Source: Margaritifera margaritifera (lineage: Eukaryota; Mollusca; Bivalvia; Unionida; Margaritiferidae). From it: a stretch of DNA of 64,000 bases. Where the stretch lies: positions 1,313,001-1,377,000 of the forward strand of contig JAQPZY010001521.1 of NCBI GenBank assembly GCA_029931535.1, in the 5' to 3' direction. The notes beneath the pieces were generated by a model. The model ran no database searches and had not been told where the DNA came from. It saw only the letters and a list, made by a program, of their open reading frames with translations. Numbering within the stretch: the first letter of the stretch is position 1; every line of letters begins with the position of its first letter. Made by a program: the position numbers and the translations under genes. Of this stretch, positions 23,801-36,663 are shown in pieces.

Positions 23801-25157
23801 TTAAAATTGAAATCAAAGTTTTGTGTTTTCTAATAACAGTATTTTCTCTACACACTTACCATTAAAGAATCAAAACATGGGTTGCAAATCATGTCATTCC
23901 TCTGTCGATTCTAATTTTTTGAAAACAGTGCCACGTATTTACTGTGTGTCACTTGATAACTGTCATGAATGTAGTTTTAAGATTTTCACTTCGTTTCAAA
24001 TCCTGAATCCCCCTTTTGTGAGCTGAATTCAACGTGTCTGTCAAGGTTTGATATCCTGAAATTAGCAATTGCATATTAGTACCCCAACTTCGTGGACGTC
24101 TGATATGTGAATAGAGTGAGGATTAGTTTGTTCTCTGTCGCTGTGCCCATTGACAGAAAAATCTGCACTCTGACTGTTATTAGAAGTATTACTGATACAA
24201 TAATGAAAAAGTGTCCGAGTTTTAATTTTTTTCTTCTATTTATCGCATTGTACCGCCAATCTAGCCTCAGCATCAAACACCGATCGGTACATCGCTCAGC
24301 TATTTCCATCAGGTTGTGAAATAAGTCTTTCTCGATTGGATGGAAAAAGCCGAGCATGTTCCGACTGCATCAAACATGTGCTCTTCTGACCTTTCTTAGT
24401 AACCAATCAGAATTGAGCACGTGACACACAGGAAATACGTGACGTGTTTCACAACTACACATGGACAACATATCCCCTGAGAGTGACAACTGGGATTTTT
24501 ACATTTAAAAAAATTATATAAAAAAATAGCGCATTCTTTAAAAAAAAATTAAAAAAATGCGCACAATTCATAGCTTGCGGGAAAGCTTAAATTTTGAGAA
24601 GATTGTCACGATTGCGCGTCCAACTTGCACCCTTGGGAATGGCATCTGTCTGAAGAGCTTATGGATAAATTTGGAGACGTTTACATGCATTATCTATGCA
24701 GCCAAATCTGCTCCAATGAAGGTAATGATCTGAGATATCACCTATTCTCTGCAATGAGAGTTGAGACTGAGAATCACCAACTGCGCCCATGCAGAGATAG
24801 TGTGAAGAAATATGCCTAACAGGCCAATTACCAGGCTGCGATATAGAGGGTGTGTATGGAGAAGGACACAGGAACACCGAGCCGTATTGGGAGAGGCTGG
24901 AAGTGGGAAAAATAGGGTGGGAAAGAACAGCTTGCAGTAGACTGGATGGAAGGACAGCCGGCACCTCAGGCTGTGCAGGATCTATTGACCTGTGACTGTC
25001 ATAAGAGCTGCAAACTGCCAAAATGCGTCTTCTTGGCCTCAGGTGTATTGATATGTGTAGACCTTCTGACTGTGACAATCAAGCAACGGGAGTAGAAAGT
25101 CATGACAGTTCCTCTGAAGAAGAGCCAATTGACGATGATGATGATTATGATTTTTAA

Positions 25158-26059
25158 GACATTGTATCACAGATTGCTACTCATTCAAATGCTTTCTTTT
25201 TGTTCTCCTTTGTATCGTATTTTCAGGAATTGAGTTTACTCTGCAAAGAGATATCAATACATTGCTTGTTCTTTTCCTAACAGGTCCCTTTTTTGTAGTT
25301 CTTATTTTCATTTCTGATCTAAAATACAAGTCCATCAAGGGTTTATGATTAAAATTATTTCTGCCAGACAATTTGAAAATATTTCCTCTTACAAAAGAAA
25401 AAATTACAAAGGGTCAGACAGATTACAAGAAGCACAGTGCATATGAATATGCTGAGGTATGGCTAAGACAAAGCGTTGGCGATGAGGTAGTATTCATATT
25501 AAGATATTTTCTTGCAAAGCGTACATGGTGATATAAATCATAATGATAAGTCTGGAATCCTGCGGCATAATCTGGTTCTTTGCCGGGATTTACCGAGATG
25601 TTTCAACTTAAAGTATGGGCTAGTGCAATTTTCAAACGCCGCCTATTCTCTTCTGATTATACGAACAAATATCATAATGCAATCTTATGGAGGCGAATCA
25701 CCGCCATAATTCTATGTTATATTCTCTAATTATATATTATTTTTATTCTATTTTCATTATCCTATTTTGCAATTTCTATGTGTGAAGTATGTACTTGCTG
25801 TGTTGCATCTTTACATCTGCCAATATTTCTTTCTAATTTGGTCTGTGCCATATTGGCATACTAAAATGTCATATCTTCACATTCCATGTGAGTCTTTCTG
25901 TGTGCATAGTTTTAATATTACACACGTCATACCTTGTGACAATTTATTCGATGACATATTTTAATCAACATAACGGTAAAAAATACATAACATCATGGAA
26001 GTTACAATGCCGCACAGTGAAAGTTACAAGTAAGATGTTAGTTCATTAGTTCATGTTAA
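25158..26059. other. No recognised feature
   Basis: AT-rich sequence with only short chance frames and no splice-supported coding. Confidence 0.4.
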
Positions 26060-26525
26060 TTTTATTTAATGTTTTTTTTTTTTGAAGCACCTTTTGTAAA
26101 CCACGATTATAAGAGAAATATGGTGTTTTGGTTAGCTGATACTTTTGACAAGTCTGTACACCATCTGCAGCATCGCAATCGCCTAATCACCCCTACCGCC
26201 CAATATATTTCACCTTTTTTCAAGCACTTAGTTCAAAATATTGTTTTATTGTATGGATCACCCCAATGTAAAATATTTAGGACCGACACATTCCTCACTG
26301 AGGCTGAGTAGACAGTATATATGGCTTTTTGCCTATGTAGTGTTGAATTTGCAAAATGAAAACTTTTTTAACAAATCAGTAATGGTTCTTCAGTTTCATT
26401 TTAAAAGAAAACAAGGTCCCTGTTCCGGACAATTTATCGTATTAATGTGTAAGAAGTGGGGTTTTATTTTTGTTTTATTATATTTTCACAACTGTGAACA
26501 AAAATAAAACAATATAAAAACAATG
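26060..26525 (+). repeat. Dispersed repeat (matches 63140-63620)
   Basis: Aligns in the same orientation with the window's end: TTTGTAAACCACGATTAT, TTTTGACAAGTCTGTACACC and ATCGCCTAATCACCCC have counterparts at 63165-63265, and the AATATTTAGG..CACA part at 63340. No open frame is conserved between the copies. Confidence 0.65.
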
Positions 26526-27225
26526 CTATGTTCTCATTTATTGTCTGAATAAACATTATTGTGTCAAAAATGTTTTTCGCAAATGCTTTTAAAAAATGTA
26601 TCACACAATGCTCTCGCGTGAAGTTATCCAAGTAATCAACCCAACATATATTCGATGGATTGTTTGGTTAGAAACGGACGATTTAGAGAATGTATGGGTA
26701 CATCAAGTTATATGACTGTTTCGCAAGGCCAGCACACGCTTTTAAAAGTAGAAACAATGCGTCGAATATATCTAATCGGTACTGCTGTCACGCTGACCAT
26801 TTTTTTCCGCAGGGTCTTATCTTGCTAAGGGACATAAAGGACCCCCTGCCTCCCAAAAGTTTAATGATACGGGTGTTATATATACAACTCGACTGGGCAT
26901 TCAGTCGAGTCCATCGAGATTCTACAGATTGATTCTAACCTGGGGTGGACCGATATAGAATGCTTACGTAGGAACGATACTGGATACTTCAATTGAAAAC
27001 TCATGGGGAGTTCGGCCTCAATGAAAAAGTATAACATTCCTAATGCAATCTTATCAAAACTAAAGCCAGGTATCAGTTTATTGGACGTACGCATTTGTTG
27101 CGATAATATTTACCCAAGTAAATATTCCGTAACTCTTTACATGTATTATTATTATTGTTTTTATTATTATTATTAGTAGTAGTAGTAGTAGCAGTAGTAG
27201 CATTGCTATTAATGTCATGATTATT
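26526..27225. other. No gene seen; contains a perfect inverted repeat
   Basis: Unremarkable apart from the 9-base perfect hairpin at 26887-26910 and a TAG/TTA triplet region after 27145. Confidence 0.4.
26887..26910. repeat. Perfect 9-bp inverted repeat
   Basis: ACTCGACTG, a 6-base loop GGCATT, then CAGTCGAGT. It is followed by CCATCGAG, so it may be part of a larger foldback. No element ends recognised. Confidence 0.8.
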
Positions 27226-27229
27226 ATTA

Positions 27230-27230
27230 A

Positions 27231-27272
<42 letters not shown>
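27230..27272. repeat. (TTA)n microsatellite
   Basis: About 14 TTA units, preceded by degenerate TTA and TAG triplets from 27145. Confidence 0.9.
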
Positions 27273-27273
<1 letters not shown>

Positions 27274-27752
27274 TGAACTCATGTCTATTATCCCGCTATA
27301 CCATGTATTGGCATACTTCCTTAATTCGTCCATGCATAAATTTATCGGGATATAATTTCTTGTGCACATTTTGATGTTGGCGTTGATTTGTCGCTGCGCA
27401 TGGTGTCAGTCCTTAGTTCCCAGCCTAGAATTAAGTCAAAACACTTTGGTCCTCAACATGATAGGCACGATACACACTTCTTTGAACGTTTGTACACAAC
27501 TTTGTTGGGCTGATGGCAGCATAACATAGAATTTACCCGTTTTAGACCATTTTTTAATTGTGTCTTTTTCTTTCTTCTATTGTTTATCCTTTGTTTATTT
27601 CCCCCACCATTGAAGCATATAGTAGTCAAGCATTTCTCTTGGCTTTTATGTTTAGAGTTTGTTTTGCGGCTGTAAATTGTTTCTTCCCCTGACGAAGAGC
27701 GTGTTTAGCTCGAAACGTTGGTAAACTGTTTTGAATTATTAATTTTTGTGTC

Positions 27753-27756
<4 letters not shown>

Positions 27757-27828
<72 letters not shown>
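27757..27828. repeat. (AT)n microsatellite
   Basis: About 72 bases of AT. Just upstream, 27686-27718 carries CCCTGACGAAGAGCG and AGCTCGAAACG, a motif common at retroelement ends. A short (GA)n follows at 27853-27871. Confidence 0.95.
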
Positions 27829-27829
<1 letters not shown>

Positions 27830-28254
27830 CTGCCACAATCTGCACGCTCGAGATAGAGAGAGAGAGAGAGATGTTAAAAGCCAGCTGGATTTATTACTCG
27901 ACGAGGGGTGGGAAGGTAGTTTTGAACTATATTTAAAAGTCTTCTTTATTTTAAATGCCTTTGACAACTAATCTGCGATTTGGGCCACAATTTTAAACAT
28001 GGACGTTGCAACATAAGGAAAAGACATGAATAAGAAAACCTGAGATATAACTATGTTAGAACTACTAAGGAATGGTGAAGGTGAAGAATAGTTGCTTCAC
28101 ATGTAGGGGAAGTATTTATTTAACAAATAAATACTCTGGAAGATATAAGCATTTATATTGTCTTATTTTTCATCTGATTCTACTTTGCTAATGAGAGACG
28201 GCAGACTGGATCCGTACATCAGTCCTCTGTGTTTAGAATGTGTAATATTCTGGA

Positions 28255-29060
28255 TCAACTGTAATTAGGTCTCACTAGATAGTTTCGTATTTTCCTCCCA
28301 TCCCCTCCCACAAATTTTAAGGCAGAGAGCATGAGGATAATAAGCATAAGCTTCGTATTTCGAGATTCAGAAAAACACTAAATATGTAATTTGATTTACA
28401 ATTACTTTGAGTTAGGCTTGAAAATGGATTGATTTGTTTGAAAGTTAGAATAGCAGAGTGCGTAAGATGGGTTTCAAATGAACAGCCATCATGGTTTACG
28501 TGTTTATGTATGTCTCCTACATATGTAAATGTCTTAAAATCAGAATGGTTTAGGGGTAATGAGAAGCATGCCAATTTGTTATAATAACACTAAAGGTTAA
28601 TCATGCATAGGGCCCATATTGTTTGTTTGAGCCGCTTTATCAGAGAAAACTATTCAGTATAGTCCTTGACTGACGGAAATGAACAATATAGTAATAGTAG
28701 AGCAGTTGGTAGTAGTGTTAGCTCAGTGTAAAAGTTATCAGTTGTACAAGGAATTAACATGAATACCTTAACTAAAATCTTACAAGCATTCTTTCTGCAA
28801 ATATCATTAGTTGGTTTTTATTTTGTATCTTTAATGAAGAAGTATTCTTAGTTTTCTCCAAACTGTCATCTTCCGATGAAAATTCACCCCCCAAAACCCC
28901 TGTCAAGTGAAACCTTACTTTTTTTCATCAATTTTTCCATCCCCTCAGATTTCATTTACTGTGCCAAATAATTTCCTCAATACTTCTTTAGTTTGAATCT
29001 GACATATTAAAGTATTCTAAAGACACTTCCTATAATTGTATAGTACTAAATCATAGTAGA
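28255..29060 (+). repeat. Dispersed repeat pair, copy 1 (matches 30370-31070)
   Basis: Starts GGTCTCACTAGATAGTTTCGTATTTT and stays collinear with 30370-31070 through ATTGTTTGTTTGAGCC(G/A)CTTT, ATGAACA and the GTGTAAA(A/G)GT(T/C)ATCAGTT block. The minus frame at 28317-28574 is not conserved in copy 2. Non-coding repeat of unknown class. Confidence 0.7.
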
Positions 29061-30369
29061 AGAAGGGAGCTCACTCAATATTGTCAGATTGAAGCTGTGT
29101 CACTTCCCACCGATTATACTAATGAACTACTTAAACTGTTGAAGTTTCATACAAGGTAGTTTAACTGAATTATTTTACTTCGTTATTTAGTTTTGCAATA
29201 TTTACAGTACATATTTTCTATATTTTCATAATTTCAATATGATTAATATAATTTCACGCCCGTACATTCTTATCTACACAGGCTGCAATATTTGAATGCA
29301 TCATATTTACAGCAATTTAAGTTATAATCGTCTATATTTAGATCACGAATCTAACATCTGCTCAAAAGCAGCCACTTCATGGCATTTTTAAAAAGATAAC
29401 GGTCAAATTGGACACTTGTGCAATCTGGCTCAGACGCCTAACTTCAGCATTATGCAGAATGACTCGTACATATTTCAGAGGAAAAGAATAAAACTTATAG
29501 CTCATCGTCTACTGTTTTTCTTGCACCATCTTACTGTGCCAATCTCAAAAAGTCAACATGTTTCCCATATTTGCCACAATAAAATGTGTTCAGTCTAATT
29601 TATTTCTAAATAATACTGCATGGTGTTGGAACGTCACACAAGTGGAGTTGAAAAGTCACACAAAAATTTGATATTTAAAAAAAATAATACTAACATTTTC
29701 TGTAGTCTTGTAGTGTCTCTTTGTCGTTGTCTTGCAAACGATGATAGGACACTTCTAGCTGTAAGAACATCCTATATTTCCTCATGAGTCAGCTGCACCA
29801 GTTGCTCTGCAACTTTGTACAGGCAGAGACATATACGCATCAAGTTTATTTGAGTCTTAGACAGTAAAGTATGATGAATTTCACTTTTAAAATTCAGTTC
29901 ATGAAACCAGTGAATGATTGCTGATCAGTATATGTGTCCTGTGCTTCATGAGTACTGTTTAAGTACTTCAGCATGCACATTTTGCACAATTACTTAGAAG
30001 TGAAACAACTTCTTCTATATGTTTTATTCACTACATTTTAAGATTGCTCGAATACGTTTGCTACTTGTCTTGCACTATGCAATTAATAGCACCAACTACT
30101 AACATTCCAGAGTTTATAAACTATGAAACTTGATGAAACTGACATGTGAGAAATGTCATTTTAGATTTAAGTGGAACAGGTAAAAGATGACGCGTGAAGG
30201 TGTCTTATAGCCGTTGCTCCATACGTCAACTTCTGGACCATTGGAGAACGCAATATATTATAGCAAACTAACCATTTGGAATTTTTAACTATTTAAGATG
30301 GTGTTTCATTTAAAATTGCCCAAAGTTTTGGAACTGAGACTGTTTACCACTGGTCACATTTGTATGTAG
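29061..30369. other. No recognised feature
   Basis: AT-rich sequence between the two copies of the dispersed repeat; no gene or clear element. Confidence 0.4.
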
Positions 30370-31070
30370 ATTCTTAAGGTTCCGCCGGATAGTTTCGTAT
30401 TTTGAGGCCCCCTTTCACCACCACCCCCCACACACCTCAGATGGCAGGAGCCTATTAAGCATGAACCTTGTTTTTTTTATAAATTCACACAGAAATTAAA
30501 TCTGTAATTTGGTTTACATTTACTTTATGTTAGTGTTGAAAATGAATTGGTTTGTTTGATGACTACCTTTGACAGTTAGACTAGCACAAGAGATCAAATT
30601 GGTTAAGTTGGGCTTCTAATGAACGGCGGACTTCGTTACGTGTTTAGGTATGTCACCTACAGATGTAAATATCTCAAAATCGAGATGGCTGAGGGGTAAA
30701 GAGAGGCATGCATTTTTGTGCTATAATAAGAGTGAACTTTAAACGTGCATAGGTCTCATATTGTTTGTTTGAGCCACTTTGTCAGAGGAAATTATTAAAC
30801 ATAGCCATTAAGTGACGGAATGAACACTATAATAGAGGGATGGGAGTAGTAATGATTCGGTGTAAAGGTCATCAGTTTTACAATGAATTATCCTAAATAC
30901 CTTAATCAAAATGTAACAAGCACGCTTTCCGCACAAACAAAATAAATAAATAAATAAAATCATTAGCTAGTTTTTCTTTGTATCTTTCTTGAAGAATTGT
31001 ACTGAGTTTTATGAAATCTTTCTCCGATGAAAAAATACCCAAAACTGTCCAGTGAGGGCTTATTTTCCGT
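30370..31070 (+). repeat. Dispersed repeat pair, copy 2
   Basis: Same orientation as 28255-29060, with small indels and a (AAAT)n at 30941-30959. No coding potential. Confidence 0.7.
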
Positions 31071-31920
31071 TACAGGTCACTGTACCCTCCATTTTCTTAA
31101 TGGGACTTTGTTTTACTGCAACTTGAGTCTTGCTAACAACTTACTTGCAACATTCATTGTTCTACATTGTAACTTCCAGGATGTTAAACGTTTTAATAGT
31201 ATGATACCGAACAACACGTTATGAAATTAAATCTGTTCATTGCAAAGAGGAACTTTAGAGTCTCAAAGGGGCAATAAGGATGCCGACCTGTGAGATATTA
31301 AAAATACGTACATAGAATTACTCACATGGGATCTGAAGACACCACATTTGCAGCATTGTAGTAACACATTTAACACATTTAGTAACAAATACTGGCAGTT
31401 GTAAAGATGCAATCCAGAATGAACATCCTACACAAATAGAAAATGCAAACAATAATGCTAAATAGAATATAAATCGTATACTAATGGAACATATACATAT
31501 AATTATGGCATTGATTCCCCTCGATACGATCCACTGTGCCGATCAACTGACTTTTGGAAGCGATATCTGGGCCGTTGACGCCAGGCTTCTGACACAGTGT
31601 CAATCTTTCATACTGTGTCATTGACGTGGGGCGTATTTATGTCACATACATTTAGTAATAACTGTAAGATCTTGATAATTAACGTGTTTTAGTTAACAAA
31701 CAGGGAATATGAACAGAGACTTCGACACGAAAGGATAAGGTTATTGGTAATGCTGGATAGATCCTTATAGGAATTTGTGTACGATGTAGTGGTGTTTGTT
31801 TTGAATATTTGTGTTGGTGATAATTAGAATTTTATTGTATGAGATATTATTTGTGCGTGGATTTGTATGGATATTGTTTCGTACTGTTGTACGTAAGTAG
31901 AAAAGTTTCTATGGTTCGTT
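31071..31920. other. No recognised feature
   Basis: Contains a 13-base palindrome TGACACAGTGTCA at 31590-31602; nothing else supported. Confidence 0.4.
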
Positions 31921-32110
31921 CTGCACAGCATTGCGAATGATATCGGCGTCTGTAGCACAGTTAATTTTTTTGTCAGCGTCTTTAAATGTAGCTAAAAATA
32001 CTTTACCCGTTTCGTATTTCAACACCATTCGAATCGACGTACAGCATAACACATCTCATTCAATACATGCTGTTTACATCCAATTTTTTTACGACGCTAT
32101 GACCTGTGGA
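31920..32110 (+). repeat. Inverted dispersed repeat, left arm
   Basis: CTGCACAGCATTGCGAATGA through TGTAGCTAAAA to CATACAGCGC-like sequence has a reverse-complement partner at 33890-34125, about 1.8 kb away. Both arms keep partly open frames (SASLNVAK and, on the other strand, SASRNVAK), so the ancestral element may have been coding or simply lacks stops. Confidence 0.6.
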
Positions 32111-33889
32111 AGAGTCGATTGCTTGTTAAGGAGTGACCAGCTTTCCTATTCGGCTATTTTTAGTAATAATGCAGTTGCCTCCCTTGCGGTTTCTTGGCAG
32201 TTGCATCGGTATGCATGTACTTAAATCATATCAGACGTAATGCTTCTCGCAACAAGTCGTTTTCTTTGTAGCGAAATATAGATTTTATTGCTCATCAGAC
32301 AAATCAAAGCATAAACAGACATTAACCAGAAATTTAAAATAGTTTATCATTTGTTTCTTTTTTGAAGACATAGAACATATACAAGTAGTTACCTATCTTG
32401 GAGGTCATACATTTCAACGGCATCCTTTATAGAAGTATGGAGATAGTATAATAATTTAGCGTTCAGACAACTTATTACTGGTAGCATGATAATTAAAAAT
32501 ATACTTTGAGACAAAATCAGTATAACCTTTGGTCTCTACTATACCGAATTCGCCCACATGCAATCTGCTTTAATGTTTACTATTTGCCTTCTGAAGTAAT
32601 TTTTGCAGAAATTACGAAGTATACCAATTCAAGTAACAAATAAATCAGCACTGGTGTAGTGTCCTTGTATATTTGTGATAAAGACACTAAAGTTTAATAT
32701 TTTGATCACCATGATACTGCCAAAACAGTTTCAACAGTTCCCAGAATATGTTTCAGCTCATACAACTGTTATGGCTCGATACAGATTTCATTAATATATA
32801 TAAAATGAAGATTCCATTGACCTTACTATTGCACAGCTTTCCTTGACCGGTTAAGTTTTATGCTAATAACTACTTGCCAGATACTTCTTGATAACATGTG
32901 GCTATGAATTTGGAAGTTTAGTTATTTGTTAATAGCTGTGCATGTATCTAAAGAAGGTCTGCACTAAGGAGGGTTTTAAAAAACAAAAGACGCTCCATAC
33001 TTCAGAACCTGAAGGTCATCCTGTTGGTATTTAAACTCGCAAAACTTATTTGATATCATGTTCGATCCACGGTCATCTGTTATTTTGTGAATTTTTCATG
33101 ACCTTTTTTCATTTTTTTTTTATCAAAACGTCTAGGATCGTTGGGATGTATATACATTGGTAATAGTCTGGAGAGAATTTTAAGGACAAATCATTCCAGT
33201 CTGGGTTCACTTTATTGCACTTAAAACCTGTCTCAGGTCAGTTGTTTCAAGAAGCAATGATTCATAAAGAAAATTCTATCTTAATGTAAGATACAGTTGT
33301 CGTTTGTAAAGACTAATTGGATTTTCTCTTGTCCTTCTGATGGCTTTACTTTGCTTACAAAAAGAAATTAAATTTATTATTGGGCTATAATTATGTAAAT
33401 AAAGGCAAACATTGACAACAATAGACTTGTGTAATAAAAATAAAAGGCCTATATGAATGATGTAATGTTATGTTGGGCACTTAAATATGGGTGTTTGAAA
33501 AAAATTATATGTGGATTTAAATAAATAAAAAATGTACCTTTTACAAAATCACAAACAATACACCGAAGTTAAGCCATTTAGCAATAATTTAAATTAGTGT
33601 TTAAGATAACATTTGGAACAAGTGAAATAAATCATTAAGAAAATTGTCATTGTGATTATTATTATTAGTAGTAGTAGTATTATCCAAAGCTGTTTACTGT
33701 GTATTTCTTTATATTCAAAGGTTGATTAAATTCATTTTTATCCAGTGTTTTCTTTGGTTGTTTTTTGTTGTTGACACTGACATTTTAAGTGAAAGAAGAA
33801 AGCTAATTAAAGAAAACTGTAGACGATGCAGACGAAGTTTGTTTACATGTGGCACGAGACGGTTCCCATAAGGTTCAGTGCAGTATCAA
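32111..33889. other. No gene seen between inverted arms
   Basis: AT-rich unique-looking sequence. 33826-33900 has a short open stretch beginning MQTKFVYMWHETVP with no domain. Confidence 0.4.
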
Positions 33890-34125
33890 AAATGGACTCT
33901 TCTACAACACCAGGACGAACATGGCGGATTATATATATACAGACCGCTGTTTTTTTTAGCATATATCGAATGAATGGTATTGCGCTGTATGTCAGTAAGA
34001 ATTATGTTTAAATCATTCGTGCACGAAGAGAATTTGATAATTTTAGCTACATTTCGAGACGCTGATGTGAAAATTAAATGAGAAACATACACGGATATCA
34101 TTCGCGATGCTGTGCTGAACGAGCT
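33890..34125 (-). repeat. Inverted dispersed repeat, right arm
   Basis: Reverse complement of 31920-32110, containing GCACAGCATCGCGAATGATATC read on the minus strand. Confidence 0.6.
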
Positions 34126-34372
34126 ATAATTATTTCACTTATTTTAGCTGAACGTAATAAAAATTTTTGTATGCGAATGATTCAATTTAAATAGTGAATA
34201 CAATGCCACATATTCCTTTTGTAAAGTTAGATAGCGCATTACAATTCTTTTTCTTAACACTTTTCGAATTCACAGATTGTAATTTTCAAATGGGCACTAA
34301 AAGTAAATACAAGAAACAAAACATTTTGTAAAGCAATTGCATTTGAAGATACCAAAGCCGTCGTATTTTCTA

Positions 34373-34430
<58 letters not shown>

Positions 34431-35179
34431 TGTGATTAGGATATATTTTTTCTGAGGGAATTATTGGTTTTGTCTTGTCTTCGATTCTTTGATTGCCAAA
34501 GGGGTCGGGCTACAAGTTCTCACCACATTAGATAAGTTCTTCCCAGTGCAAATATAATGGTACAAAGTAATCAAACATGACATGCGGCAGAAAATGCAAA
34601 AAATAAGGCCACTTTCCGACAAGTATACAGAAGAACTATTAACACAGGAATGACACACCTCCATAAAAGGGAATAGGATTATCCGGTCCAACATAGTTGA
34701 TTCATGATTGACACTTATACCGCCGCCCCTACTCCCCCAATAAAGAAAATAAATAAAAAACCGACGGGTTCAGACGGTGACATATACATCACTAGTAATA
34801 TCACCCATGATATATCTTACTTAAAGGACTGAGATTGAAATGCATAATACAAAGGCACACAACAATGACATGATCTTATTGGATGAATTTAACGTTTATG
34901 CCCTGAACTGTACTTAAAACAAATGGTTGAATGTGATTTCTGAATGTAGTCTCCTTCTATTGATTTAACAGCCATCACATGTAAGAACTTTCAGTATCTC
35001 ACTTTTTGATCCGGCATATGCTACTTCCTCTGAAATTGTAACGGAAGTTTGTTGTACCTTCATATGCAATAAGTGATCACTATCCAATTAATATCATAAG
35101 GTAAAAATCCCAAGATCAGACCAACATAAAAATGACTCATATTCAGATACAATAAAGGAAGTTTAAGTGTGTTAATGAG
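34126..35179. other. No gene seen; contains a (GT)n array
   Basis: AT-rich sequence with (GT)n at 34374-34427. The minus frame at 34461-34694 shows no domain. Confidence 0.45.
34374..34427. repeat. (GT)n microsatellite
   Basis: About 54 bases of pure GT/TG dinucleotide. Confidence 0.95.
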
Positions 35180-35338
35180 CAAGACTTTGTGAATGATTTA
35201 TAGGTGCAAGCTTTCCAATATATCATGAGAAGAAATGATCCTAGTAAAGTTCTAGATATGTGGTACACTTTGAAGGTGATTGATAAGCATGCCACTATTG
35301 TGAAAAAGCGCGTAAAAAAGAGCGACAACCAGTTCATA

Positions 35339-35407
<69 letters not shown>

Positions 35408-36090
35408 CAATTAAACGTAGGAACTACTTTCATGAAAAAGAGTTACGGTTAACTATAGAAAATGGGGAAATCATGTGACTGCCCTGATGAGGAATACAAA
35501 CAGGAATACTTCACAAATGCCACCCACTAGAAACATTACGAGTATTGAACTATTATGGAACCATATCAGGGGCTTAAATATTTCTAATACACGTAAAACT
35601 GCAAATACAAGTTGCCAATGATGAAGAGTTTATTTTTAAGATAGCTCCCGCAGATGCGTTAAATGATCACGTTTCGTCTGATTCTGGTAAGCTTCTCGAT
35701 GAGAACTCTCCTAAATTGGATTTTAACGATGAAATGATATCTTTTTCCTGGATAAATTGCACTGTGGTTTTTCATTATTAAGTTTCCATTATATAATTGT
35801 CAAGGAAATCCTGAATGACTTGATTGGATTGAATATATCGAAATGTACTGGTTCTGATGGTGTAAATCCTGAAACACTTGAACTTGTTGCTCCCGTCATC
35901 ACGCCATATGTTACACATATAATAAACTGTAACTTAAGGAAGCTGATAAAGTAACTTCTAACGAGATCAGCGCATTTGATTCTTGATGATAACTTCCGTT
36001 CAACATTCCTGCAGGGTTTTAAAGATTGTATCTGACTAACTATCAAAAATAGAATCACCAACCACAAACTTATGTATGTGTTCAAGTCGA
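35180..36090 (+). pseudogene. LINE ORF2 fragment (RT start) split by a (TA)n array
   Basis: 35204-35340 encodes MRRNDPSKVLDMWYTLKVID and KHATIVKKRVKKSDN, typical of the linker upstream of the RT in LINE ORF2. A (TA)n array then interrupts. 35406-35620 continues with decayed pieces, and 35800-35955 gives EILNDLIGLNISKCTGSDGV then NPETLELVAPVITPY, RT block 1 to 2 (L..L...K..G.DG..P). It stops at 35953 and is truncated before the YxDD catalytic block. It matches the non-LTR RT pattern, but the clade is not determined. Confidence 0.65.
35346..35405. repeat. (TA)n microsatellite inside LINE fragment
   Basis: About 60 bases of TA dividing two parts of the same decayed ORF2. Confidence 0.95.
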
Positions 36091-36393
36091 TTCATAACGT
36101 GTCCCCGTAATACCACAATATAAACGTTATATTGATTACTAACTCCATTGCATATAATTTAAGATCACTTAAAACCAGCTTCTTTTTCTCCCTGTACCCA
36201 AATCTAACTTTTTCAAGAAAAGTTTCCAGATTTGGTTTTCAGGAATGTTTTTATGGAATTCTCTAACGACTGATTTGAAAGTTGCAATTAATATGGAAAG
36301 GTTTACGAATGGTTGCAACTTACACATTCTTGTACACTAATCTAGTTGAATATTTTCAAAGTGTGTAGCTATGTTCCCGTGTGTGTATGTGTG

Positions 36394-36396
<3 letters not shown>

Positions 36397-36457
<61 letters not shown>
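36397..36457. repeat. (GA)n followed by (GT)n
   Basis: GA array 36397-36427 joined to a GT array at about 36430-36457. A (ATT)n array follows at 36610-36660. Confidence 0.9.
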
Positions 36458-36461
<4 letters not shown>

Positions 36462-36608
36462 GAATTGGGAAATTAATGAAGCGCATGAGTGTTAGATAAA
36501 GGATGTCGTTTTTTGTAGGTTTTTTTAGAGTCGCAGGGGTGATTAGTGTTTGTACCTCTGTTTTACCCTCTTGAATATTGTTACAAAATAATAATAATAA
36601 TAATATGA

Positions 36609-36609
<1 letters not shown>

Positions 36610-36661
<52 letters not shown>
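36610..36661. repeat. (ATT)n microsatellite
   Basis: About 17 ATT units, preceded by (AAT)n at 36587-36605, which gives a small inverted triplet pair. Confidence 0.9.

Positions 36662-36663
<2 letters not shown>

Larger units (their letters stand above)
20006..25157 (+). pseudogene. Long decayed gene of a PIN-like transposon family
   Basis: A set of collinear fragments in shifting plus frames. At 20006-20110: AVTSRDIMAAEAHYHVSCYK. At 20740-20830: KPPKHLLLHYAVRTNIGNVE. At 20945-21060: WDNIDSLEETLTGK and HRVNGIAVQAKLYWP. At 21280-21330: DVINYLPTINAP. At 21490-21600: LRLGKFHTICNTLSILGK. At 23220-23450: LLITSEHTDMFIM then HIEKIAAAVGTNVC and GMHAYTGC. At 24625-24720: EWHLSEELMDKFGDVYMHYL. At 24955-25040: PQAVQDLLTCDCHKSCKLPK. 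The end is acidic, DSSSEEEPIDDDDDYDF, with stop at 25156. The order is that of a very common marine-invertebrate repeat protein whose TDM..HAYTGC region recalls PIN/FEN-like nucleases. The family name is uncertain. Over twenty breaks make it dead. Confidence 0.6.
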
